From positions 1-64,000 of the forward strand of contig JAIEOV010000063.1 of NCBI GenBank assembly GCA_019750135.1: a DNA stretch of 64,000 nucleotides. Reading direction: 5' to 3'. Numbering within the stretch: the first letter of the stretch is position 1; every line of letters starts with the position of its first letter. This DNA comes from Reyranella sp. (lineage in GTDB: Bacteria > Pseudomonadota > Alphaproteobacteria > Reyranellales > Reyranellaceae). This document shows positions 1-7,736 of the stretch, in pieces. The notes below the pieces were generated by a model. The model worked only from the letters and a program-made list of their open reading frames with translations, made no database searches and was not told the origin of the DNA. The position numbers and the translations under genes were made by a program.

Positions 1-60
1 ATCTACACCGAGCAGGAGTGTTGGAACTACCTCAAACACGCCGGATACGCTTCCGATTAA
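1..60 (+). CDS. C-terminal end of a transposase, IS630-like (partial)
   Basis: Frame 1 is open from the window edge to a TAA at 58-60 and gives 19 residues ending ECWNYLKHAGYASD. IS630-family transposases typically end in a similar aromatic-rich tail of the form EC-x-NYF-x-x-AGY, so I read this as the end of such a transposase. Everything upstream is outside the window, so the DDE catalytic residues cannot be checked. The 163 bases between this stop and the next start show no gene. Confidence 0.45.
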   Translation: MYTEQECWNYLKHAGYASD

Positions 61-223
61 GCGCTCGCCGCTCTAGATCCATCCCCTATGAAATCTTCGC
101 GACCGACGGCATGTTTTGCTCGACGGCGAGGTATTTGTTGCAGAGCTTTGCCTGAAAGCGAACAGGACCCGGGACAAAGTCTTATCACGACTGCGTGTGC
201 TGGTATTCGCGGGAGAACATTGG

Positions 224-910
224 ATGGCCGACGTGAGCAAGAGGGTGCGCATCTGGGACCTGCCGGTCCGCTTGTTCCATTGGGTGCTCGTCATCCTGTT
301 GGTGACGTCGTACTTCTCCGGCCGTGCCGGCGGCGACTGGATGAAGCTCCACTTCTGGTCCGGCTACGCCATCCTCACCTTGCTGCTGTTCCGCATCGCC
401 TGGGGCTTCGTCGGCAGCACGACGGCGCGCTTCTCGCATTTCGTGAAGGGGCCGGGCGCGTGGTTCTACTATCTCAAGAGCTTCATCACCGGCCGCAAGA
501 CGTATGACGTCGGCCACAATCCGGTGGGCGGCATGATGGTGGTAGTGCTGATCTTCGCGGTACTGGCGCAGGCGGTCGCCGGCCTGTTCTCGGCAGACAC
601 CGATATGGGGACCGTGAACGGTCCGCTCGCCAACAGCATCCCCGACAAGTGGGTCGATCGCCTGACGTCCTTCCACGAATTCTGGGTGAACGTCATCATC
701 TGCTTGGCGGCGCTGCACATCCTGGCGGCGCTCGCCTACCTCGTGCTCAAGCGGCAGAACCTGATCGGCGCCATGTTCACCGGCCGCAAGCCGCTGGAGC
801 ATGTCGCCGAGGCGGGGCAGCCCGCGCCGCCGCTGAGCTTCGGCTCTGGCCGCCTCGCGATCTCGCTCCTCATTGCGTCCGCGGCGATCGTCTATTTCTG
901 CGTCCGCTGA
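224..910 (+). CDS. cytochrome b561 family membrane protein
   Basis: This 228-residue integral membrane b-type cytochrome probably shuttles electrons between the quinone pool and periplasmic redox partners. It belongs to the prokaryotic cytochrome b561 / Ni-hydrogenase b-subunit family. The N-terminus RIWDLPVRLFHW carries the first characteristic histidine. Further candidate haem histidines sit in KLHFWSGY, SFHEFWVN and LHILAAL, inside or beside four hydrophobic segments, and a last hydrophobic stretch lies at the C-terminus. The ATG at 224 is chosen because GGGAGAA lies just upstream and homologues begin at this point. The upstream ATG at 116 would add an unlikely 36-residue extension. It may serve one of the exported redox enzymes downstream, but that is inference. 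Confidence 0.85.
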   Translation: MADVSKRVRIWDLPVRLFHWVLVILLVTSYFSGRAGGDWMKLHFWSGYAILTLLLFRIAWGFVGSTTARFSHFVKGPGAWFYYLKSFITGRKTYDVGHNPVGGMMVVVLIFAVLAQAVAGLFSADTDMGTVNGPLANSIPDKWVDRLTSFHEFWVNVIICLAALHILAALAYLVLKRQNLIGAMFTGRKPLEHVAEAGQPAPPLSFGSGRLAISLLIASAAIVYFCVR

Positions 911-991
911 CCTGCTGTGGCGGTCTTGCTTGGGGGGTAGGCCGCCCCTAGGGTGATCTTCTGAGCACACGTGAAACCTGGATTTTGCACC

Positions 992-1840
<849 letters not shown>

Positions 1841-1865
1841 GATTCGTCGGAGCGCGGAGAAGATC

Positions 1866-3047
1866 ATGTTCACCAACTTCTTCCTCGAGCTGCGTCAGGC
1901 CAAGGTGCCGGTCTCCATCAAGGAGTATCTGGCGCTGATGGAGGCGATGGACAAGCACGTCGCCGATTACAGCGTCGACGACTTCTACTATCTGTCGCGC
2001 TCCATCCTGGTGAAGGACGAGCGTAACCTCGACAAGTTCGACAAGGTGTTCGGCCACGTCTTCAAGGGCCTCGAGGCGCCGGCGGGCGAGGGCGCCACCG
2101 CCGAGATTCCCGAGGAGTGGCTGCGCAAGCTCGCCGAGAAGCTGCTGACCGACGAGGAGAAGGCCCAGATCGAGGCCATGGGCGGCTGGGAGAAGCTCAT
2201 GGAGACGCTGAAGAAGCGTCTCGAGGAGCAGCAGAAGCGCCACCAGGGCGGCAGCAAGTGGATCGGCACGGCCGGCACCTCGCCATTCGGCGCTTACGGC
2301 TTCAATCCCGAAGGCGTGCGCATTGGCCAGGACAAGAACCGCGAGGGCCGCGCCGTCAAGGTTTGGGACAAGCGCGAGTACAAGAACCTCGACGACACCG
2401 TCGAGATCGGCACGCGCAACATCAAGATCGCATTGCGGCGGCTGCGCAAGTTCGCGCGCGAGGGTGCCGAGATCGAGCTCGACATGCCCGACACCATCCG
2501 CTCGACGGCGCGCAACGCGGGCTACCTCGACATCAAGATGGTCCCCGAGCGGCGCAACAAGGTGAAGCTGCTGCTGCTGTTCGACATCGGCGGCTCGATG
2601 GATGCCCACATCCGCGTCTGCGAGGAGCTGTTCTCGGCGGCACGCTCGGAGTTCAAGCACCTCGAATTCTTCTACTTCCACAACTGCCTCTACGAGAAGC
2701 TGTGGAAGGATAATCGACGCCGCCACATCGACACCTATCAGACGCAGCAGCTGCTCCATACTTTCCCGCCCGACTACAAGATCATCTTCGTCGGCGACGC
2801 CTCGATGAGCCCCTACGAGATCGCCTATCCCGGCGGCTCGGTGGAGCATTGGAACGAGGAAGCGGGCCAAGTCTGGATCCAGCGCATGGCCGACACCTAC
2901 CGCAGCATGGTGTGGCTGAACCCGGTGCCCGAGCGACATTGGAGCTACACGCCCTCGATCCAGCTGTTGCAGCAGCTATCCTCGAATCGCATGTTTCCGC
3001 TCACCCTCGGCGGCCTCGACAGTGCTATGAAGGAGCTGAACAAATAG
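1866..3047 (+). CDS. VWA-domain CoxE-like protein
   Basis: A 393-residue protein with a C-terminal von Willebrand A domain, of the CoxE-like type that partners MoxR ATPases in metal-centre or complex maturation. The metal-dependent adhesion site appears as LLLLFDIGGSMD near residue 240. It has a glycine where the classical DxSxS motif has its first serine, a form common in this family. The N-terminal half is charged and probably helical. The gene follows the MoxR gene by 25 bases and precedes the thiamine-diphosphate enzyme by 17, so all three are likely cotranscribed. Confidence 0.87.
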   Translation: MFTNFFLELRQAKVPVSIKEYLALMEAMDKHVADYSVDDFYYLSRSILVKDERNLDKFDKVFGHVFKGLEAPAGEGATAEIPEEWLRKLAEKLLTDEEKAQIEAMGGWEKLMETLKKRLEEQQKRHQGGSKWIGTAGTSPFGAYGFNPEGVRIGQDKNREGRAVKVWDKREYKNLDDTVEIGTRNIKIALRRLRKFAREGAEIELDMPDTIRSTARNAGYLDIKMVPERRNKVKLLLLFDIGGSMDAHIRVCEELFSAARSEFKHLEFFYFHNCLYEKLWKDNRRRHIDTYQTQQLLHTFPPDYKIIFVGDASMSPYEIAYPGGSVEHWNEEAGQVWIQRMADTYRSMVWLNPVPERHWSYTPSIQLLQQLSSNRMFPLTLGGLDSAMKELNK

Positions 3048-3064
3048 CCTGAGGGGAAACGCCG

Positions 3065-4696
3065 ATGAAGACCGGGCCAGCGATCGCCGACATTCTCAAG
3101 AAGGAAGGCGTCGAATACCTCTTCGCCTACCCGGTCAATCATCTGATCGAGGCCTGCGCCGCGGTCGACATCCGTCCCATCATCGTTCGCCAGGAGCGTA
3201 TCGGCCTGCACATGGCCGATGCCATGTCGCGCCTGACCAAGGGCCGCAAGATGGGCGTGTTCTGCATGCAGAGCGGCCCGGGCTCGGAGAACGCCTATGG
3301 CGGCGTCGCCCAGGCGTTCGGCGAATCGGTGCCCCTGCTGGTCATCCCCCAGGGCTATCCGCGGCGCATCGCACACGTGCCGCCCAACTTCAACTCGACC
3401 CTGGCCATGGCGCACGTCGCCAAGCACGCCGAGCCGATCACCAACGGCAAGGAAATCGTCAACATCATGCGCCGGGCATTCAACATGCTGCGCAACGGCC
3501 GCGGCGCGCCGGTGATCATCGAGCTTCCGAACGACGCCTATGCTGAGGACGCGCCCGATCCGCTGGACTACGAGCCCGTCGTCGTCACCAAGTACGGACC
3601 TGAATCCGGACAGGTGGCCGAAGCCGCCAAGGTACTGATGGCCGCCAAACGCCCGGTGATCTATGCCGGCCAGGGCGTGCACTGGGCCGAGGCCTATGCC
3701 GAGCTGAAGGAACTGGCCGAGCTGCTGGCCATCCCGGTCTGCACCAGCCTCGAGGGCAAGAGCTCTTTCGACGAGACCCATCCGCTGGCGCTGGGCTCGG
3801 GCGGCCGCGCCTATCCGAAGGCAGTGCGTCAGTTCCTCGACCAGTCGGACGTGATCCTGGGCATCGGCTGCTCGTTCACCGAGACCAACTTCGGCATCTC
3901 GATGCCGAAGGGCAAGACCATCATCCACGCCACGCTCGATCCGGCGCACATCAACAAGGACGTCCCGGCGAAGTACGGCCTGGTCGGCGACGCCAAGCTG
4001 ACGCTGGCAGCGCTGATCGCGGCCTGCAAGGCGGCGGGCGCGACCAAGAAGGATGCGGGGCCGGTCGCCGCCGAGATCAAGGCGGTCGCCGACGAGTGGC
4101 TGAAGGAGTGGATGCCCAAGCTCACGAGCAACGATGCGCCGCTCAATCCCTACCGCGTGCTGTGGGACCTGCAGCACACGGTCGACATGGCCAACACCAT
4201 CATCACCCACGATGCCGGCAGTCCGCGCGACCAGCTCTCGCCGTTCTGGAAGAACACCGCGCCGCACACCTATATCGGCTGGGGCAAGACCACGCAGCTC
4301 GGCTACGGCCTCGGCCTCGCCATGGGCGCCAAGCTCGCCATGCCGGACAAGCTCTGCATCAACGTGTGGGGCGACGCCGCCATCGGCTTCACCGGCATGG
4401 ACTTCGAGACGGCGGTGCGCGAGCGCATCCCCATCATGTCGATCCTGCTGAACAACTTCTCGATGGCGATCGAGCTGCACATCATGAAGGTGTCGACCGA
4501 GAAGTACCGCTCGACCGACATCTCCGGCGACTACGCCGCCATGGCCCGCGCCTTCGGCGGCTACGGCGAGCGTGTCACCAAGCCGGAGGACATCATTCCG
4601 GCGATCAAGCGCGGCATCGAGCAGACCAAGAAGGGCGTGCCGGTCCTGCTGGAGTTCATCACCTCGAAGGAAGTGACGATTTCCGTTCCCAAATAG
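3065..4696 (+). CDS. thiamine-diphosphate-dependent enzyme, acetolactate synthase-like
   Basis: A 543-residue enzyme with the three-domain layout of the IlvB/POX family. The N-terminal pyrimidine-binding domain carries the cofactor-activating glutamate in VRQERIGLHMADA (about E44). A central domain and a C-terminal pyrophosphate-binding domain follow. The ThDP/Mg motif near residues 436-465 begins GDAAIGFT and ends ILLNN, so alanine replaces the usual second glycine of GDG. The family decarboxylates or ligates 2-oxo acids, but the substrate cannot be read from sequence. It sits between the MoxR-CoxE pair and the selenoprotein gene in one transcriptional direction. It is probably not the housekeeping acetolactate synthase because no small subunit gene is near. 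Confidence 0.85.
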   Translation: MKTGPAIADILKKEGVEYLFAYPVNHLIEACAAVDIRPIIVRQERIGLHMADAMSRLTKGRKMGVFCMQSGPGSENAYGGVAQAFGESVPLLVIPQGYPRRIAHVPPNFNSTLAMAHVAKHAEPITNGKEIVNIMRRAFNMLRNGRGAPVIIELPNDAYAEDAPDPLDYEPVVVTKYGPESGQVAEAAKVLMAAKRPVIYAGQGVHWAEAYAELKELAELLAIPVCTSLEGKSSFDETHPLALGSGGRAYPKAVRQFLDQSDVILGIGCSFTETNFGISMPKGKTIIHATLDPAHINKDVPAKYGLVGDAKLTLAALIAACKAAGATKKDAGPVAAEIKAVADEWLKEWMPKLTSNDAPLNPYRVLWDLQHTVDMANTIITHDAGSPRDQLSPFWKNTAPHTYIGWGKTTQLGYGLGLAMGAKLAMPDKLCINVWGDAAIGFTGMDFETAVRERIPIMSILLNNFSMAIELHIMKVSTEKYRSTDISGDYAAMARAFGGYGERVTKPEDIIPAIKRGIEQTKKGVPVLLEFITSKEVTISVPK

Positions 4697-4723
4697 TCGA
4701 CCGTCGTCGACGGGAGATCAGCC

Positions 4724-5794
4724 ATGACGACCATTCTGACACCGACTGCCGAATACTCGGTCGCTGCGCGTGACGGGCTCTGGATGAGCGCGTCCGATGC
4801 GGCAAAGGTCACCGGCTGGATCTTGAAGCCGGAAGGCATGTGTCGCGACGACCTCTGCGTGCCGCTGCCGGCGGCAGCGGTGAAGGGCAAGGACGTCGAC
4901 GTGGCGGCGTTCTGGACCAAGCTCGGCGGCCCGGTGGTCGCCGCCGAGGACGGCGAAGTCTGGGCGTTGGGCGCGCCTGCCGACGAGCGCAACGGCGCCC
5001 TCGAAGGCCTCGTCGCGCCCGACTTCACCCTGCCGGACGTCGACGGTAAGCCGCACACCCTGTCCCAGCTCAGGGGCAAGAAAGTCTTCCTTGCCACCTG
5101 GGCCAGTTGGTGAGGCTGCCGTTTCGACTTGCCCGTGTGGCAGGCCCTCTACGATGAGCTGAAGGACAAGGGTTTCATGGTCGTGGCCGTGGCCGAGGAG
5201 AGCCGCGGCGCCGAGCATGCCCGGCCGTGGATCGACCAGGCCCGGAAGAGCAGCGAGTCCTCGTACTGGCAGCTCATCGATGCAAACCATCGCCTGAGCG
5301 ATCTCTACAATCTCGTCAACGTGCCGCAGGCGGTGTGGATCGACGAGCAGGGCCGCATCGTGCGGCCGCCGGAGACTGCGGGCTCGACCGACCATTTCCG
5401 GCGGATGGATCTCAAGACGCGCACCATGTCGCCCGAGGACCAGGCGGAGCGGCTTGCTGCGCGCCAGGCCTATCTCGATGCAGTGCGCGATTGGGTGACG
5501 ACGGGCAAGCATGCCTTGCCGGCCGATGCCGCCCGCGCCGGCCTGCCCAAGATGACGCGCGAGATCGCCGAGGCGCATGCCCGCTTCCGTCTGGGCGTGT
5601 GGTTGCGCACGCACGGCAATCCGGTCGAGGGCGATCGGCAGATGAACACGGCGAGTGCGCTTCATCCCGAGTCCTGGAGCATGTGGCGCCAGGCCGCCGA
5701 TCTCGACGAGGTCGGCAAGGCGTCCGGCCCCGACTTCTGGAAACGCGTGCTGGCGCTGGGCGATCGTCCCTATTATCCGCCGCCCAAGTTGTAA
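4724..5794 (+). CDS. redoxin-family selenoprotein (TGA at 5111-5113 read as selenocysteine)
   Basis: If the in-frame TGA is read as selenocysteine, this gene encodes 356 residues with a TlpA/ResA-like redoxin (AhpC/TSA) domain from about residue 95 onward. The active site reads ATWASW-U-GCRFDLPVW, with Sec at 130 and a resolving Cys at 132 instead of the usual CxxC. Before the TGA are VAPDFTLPDVDGKPHTLSQL, the typical redoxin entry, and a unique N-terminal domain of about 90 residues. After it the same frame stays open for 680 bases and continues the fold (DELKDKGFMVVAVAEESRG, then VPQAVWIDEQGRIV with the cis-Pro strand), followed by a C-terminal extension. A SECIS-like hairpin lies directly after the TGA. 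GGGAGAT precedes the ATG at 4724. It should act as a thiol or peroxide oxidoreductase, and there is no clear signal peptide. SelA, SelB and tRNA-Sec must be encoded elsewhere. Without recoding it would be a 129-residue truncated protein. Confidence 0.82.
5114..5146 (+). promoter_or_regulatory. putative bacterial SECIS hairpin
   Basis: Immediately after the TGA the RNA can fold with 5128-5133 (CUUGCC) paired to 5139-5144 (GGCAGG), leaving a five-base apical loop CGUGU. The loop begins 20 bases after the TGA and has a G in its first two positions. This matches the general bacterial SECIS description: a short upper stem, a small loop with an early G, and a loop 16-37 bases from UGA. A competing fold pairs 5114-5120 with 5139-5146 with one bulged G. 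The fold is by eye; no energy was computed. Confidence 0.5.
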
Positions 5795-5817
5795 GAGTGC
5801 TGTAAGGCTGACGCCTC

Positions 5818-5835
5818 ACCTTCCCAAGGGGGAGG
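5818..5835. repeat. short CCTTCCC/GGGGGAGG inverted repeat
   Basis: ACCTTCCC, an AAGG loop and GGGAGGT form a small imperfect hairpin between the selenoprotein stop and the next start. The sequence resembles one half-unit of the larger CTCCCC/GGGGAG composite repeat at 34012-34148. Its GGGGGAGG also provides ribosome-binding potential for the gene starting at 5846. Confidence 0.4.
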
Positions 5836-5845
5836 TTCCAAGACC

Positions 5846-7174
5846 ATGAGGCTTCACTGGCGCGATCTCGGAACGCGCCGCGCTGATCGTGCCGATGGCA
5901 AGTCGGTCGAGCTGGCCGGCTTTGCGTTCTCGGTATTGCCGGGAACGGCCGACTATTTTCTGATGATGGCCGAGCCCGGTTGCTGTGCAGGGTGCGTGCC
6001 GGCCAACCCGCTGGCCGTGGTCGAGGTCCTTGCCGACCGACCGCTGAAGCTCGGCAATGGGCAGCTGCGCCTCACCGGCACCTGGCGGGTCTCGTCCGAT
6101 GCCGACGGTTGGCGCTATCAGCTCCACGGCGCCGAAGTGAAGCAGGGCGTTACGCGGCGCGCGCTGATGGCGGCGAGTCCCCTTTTTTGCCTGCCGGCGG
6201 TGCCGGCGATGGCGCAGGTCGACGGCACGGCGGTCGACGCCCACAGCCACGCCGGCAACATTGTTCAGATGGCCTATGGTCGCGGCAGCTTCTCGCCGGT
6301 GGCCGAGCCGATGCGCCAGGGCGGCGTATCGGCGATCTGCCTTGCCGTCGTGTCCGACTCGCCCGTCATCCAGAAGCTGGGCGGCCGCCAGCGGCCCGGC
6401 CGCGATCCTCGGCCGGACGAGCTCTACGACTATACCCGGCGGTCGTTCGAGAAGATCCATGCGCTGGCGGGCCAGCAGCAGTTGCCGCTGCTCAGGACGG
6501 CGGCGGATCTCAACGGCGCGCGCGCCAGCCGGCCGTCGATCATCGTCTCATCAGAAGGCGCCGACTTCCTCGAAGGCCGGATCGAGCGCCTCGACGAGGC
6601 CTACCAGCGCTGGGCGCTGCGCCATCTGCAGCTCACGCACTACCGGCCGAACGAGCTTGGCGACATCCAGACCGAGCCCAGCGTACATGGCGGCCTGACC
6701 CCGTTCGGCGTCGAGGTGATCCGCCGCTGCAATCAGCTTGGCATCGTGGTCGACGTGGCGCACGGCACCTACGAGCTGGTCAAGAAGGCGGCGTCGGTCA
6801 CGACCAAGCCGCTCGTTCTGTCGCACACCTCACTGACCGAGCGGCCGGCGGCATGGACGCGTCGCATCCTGCCCGACCATGCGCGTGCCATCGCCGCGAC
6901 CGGCGGCGTTATCGGCGTCTGGCCGGTCCTGGCCTTCTTCCCCAACATCGTGGCCTATGCCGACGGCTTCGCGCGCATGGTCGATGTCGTCGGCATCAAC
7001 CATGTCGGCCTGGGCACCGACATGCTCGGCGTGCCTGACGGCAGCGTGATGACGAACTATGCCGACCTGCCGCAGCTGGCTGCTGCTTTGCGCGCCAAAT
7101 TCTCTTCCGAGGAAACGGCGAAGCTATTGGGCGGCAACTACCGGCGCGTCTTCCAGGCAAGCCTCGGCGGCTGA
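5846..7174 (+). CDS. DUF3299-like domain fused in frame to an exported M19-type dipeptidase
   Basis: A 442-codon frame with two parts. Residues 1-97 resemble the DUF3299 OB-like domain (VELAGFAFSVLPG, then a cysteine cluster CCAGCVPAN). At codon 98 a GTG (6137) begins a perfect start for an exported protein: VKQGVTRRALMAASPLF with an RR pair, a hydrophobic core and an AMAQ cleavage site. It is followed by a renal-dipeptidase-like amidohydrolase (DAHSH near residue 131, IVVDVAHG, LVLSHTSL, NHVGLGTDML). The N-terminal part and the peptidase share one frame with no stop between them. Either they are made as a fusion with a buried signal peptide, or an internal GTG start produces the peptidase alone, about 345 residues. 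The GTG overlaps an out-of-frame TGA (GTGA), as is common for coupled genes. The substrate is unknown. Confidence 0.75.
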   Translation: MRLHWRDLGTRRADRADGKSVELAGFAFSVLPGTADYFLMMAEPGCCAGCVPANPLAVVEVLADRPLKLGNGQLRLTGTWRVSSDADGWRYQLHGAEVKQGVTRRALMAASPLFCLPAVPAMAQVDGTAVDAHSHAGNIVQMAYGRGSFSPVAEPMRQGGVSAICLAVVSDSPVIQKLGGRQRPGRDPRPDELYDYTRRSFEKIHALAGQQQLPLLRTAADLNGARASRPSIIVSSEGADFLEGRIERLDEAYQRWALRHLQLTHYRPNELGDIQTEPSVHGGLTPFGVEVIRRCNQLGIVVDVAHGTYELVKKAASVTTKPLVLSHTSLTERPAAWTRRILPDHARAIAATGGVIGVWPVLAFFPNIVAYADGFARMVDVVGINHVGLGTDMLGVPDGSVMTNYADLPQLAAALRAKFSSEETAKLLGGNYRRVFQASLGG

Positions 7175-7273
7175 CGAAGTATCATCACACATCCGTGAAG
7201 CCTGCCCGGTCACTGGCCGCTGCAACGGCGCTCGGCTAGGCTCCGGCCATACCCCAAACGACGGGAGACCGGG

Positions 7274-7723
7274 ATGGCTGTCATCAACGTCAATGGCAAG
7301 GCCCTGAACCACAATGCCGATCCGCGCACGCCGCTTCTGTGGGTGCTGCGCGAGCAGCTCGGTCTTACCGGGACCAAGTACGGCTGCGGCATAGCCCAGT
7401 GCGGCGCCTGCACGGTCCAGATCGACGGCGTCGCCACGCGCTCCTGCCAGGTGCCGGTGAACTCGGTCGGCAGCAAGAAGGTCGTGACCATCGAGGGCCT
7501 GGCGGCCAACGGTACGCTGAACAAGATCCAGGCGGCCTGGGTGGCGATCGACGTCCCGCAGTGCGGCTACTGCCAGAGCGGCATGGTGATGGCGGCGACG
7601 GCGCTGCTCGCGGCCAAGCCCAATCCGACCGATGCCGACATCGACGCGGCCATGACCAACATCTGTCGCTGCGGCACCTACGTGCAGGTGCGTGAAGCAA
7701 TCCACGCAGCCGCCAAGGCCTAA
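7274..7723 (+). CDS. [2Fe-2S] subunit of molybdenum hydroxylase (IorA-type)
   Basis: A 149-residue small subunit that passes electrons from a molybdenum cofactor subunit. The plant-type [2Fe-2S] cluster is bound by C38, C43, C46 and C58 (YGCGIAQCGACTV then SCQV). The second cluster is bound by C97, C100, C131 and C133 (CGYCQSG, CRCGTY). The length and motifs fit the isoquinoline 1-oxidoreductase alpha-subunit group, which works without a separate FAD subunit. It begins the operon that ends near 14447 and lies 13 bases ahead of its large subunit. GGGAGA precedes the ATG. Confidence 0.93.
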   Translation: MAVINVNGKALNHNADPRTPLLWVLREQLGLTGTKYGCGIAQCGACTVQIDGVATRSCQVPVNSVGSKKVVTIEGLAANGTLNKIQAAWVAIDVPQCGYCQSGMVMAATALLAAKPNPTDADIDAAMTNICRCGTYVQVREAIHAAAKA

Positions 7724-7736
7724 GGGGGATCCGATC

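Noticed and set aside
5129..5794. Independent gene starting at TTG 5129
   Set aside because: It would begin in the middle of the redoxin core strand without a ribosome-binding site. The upstream frame supplies the first half of the same domain.
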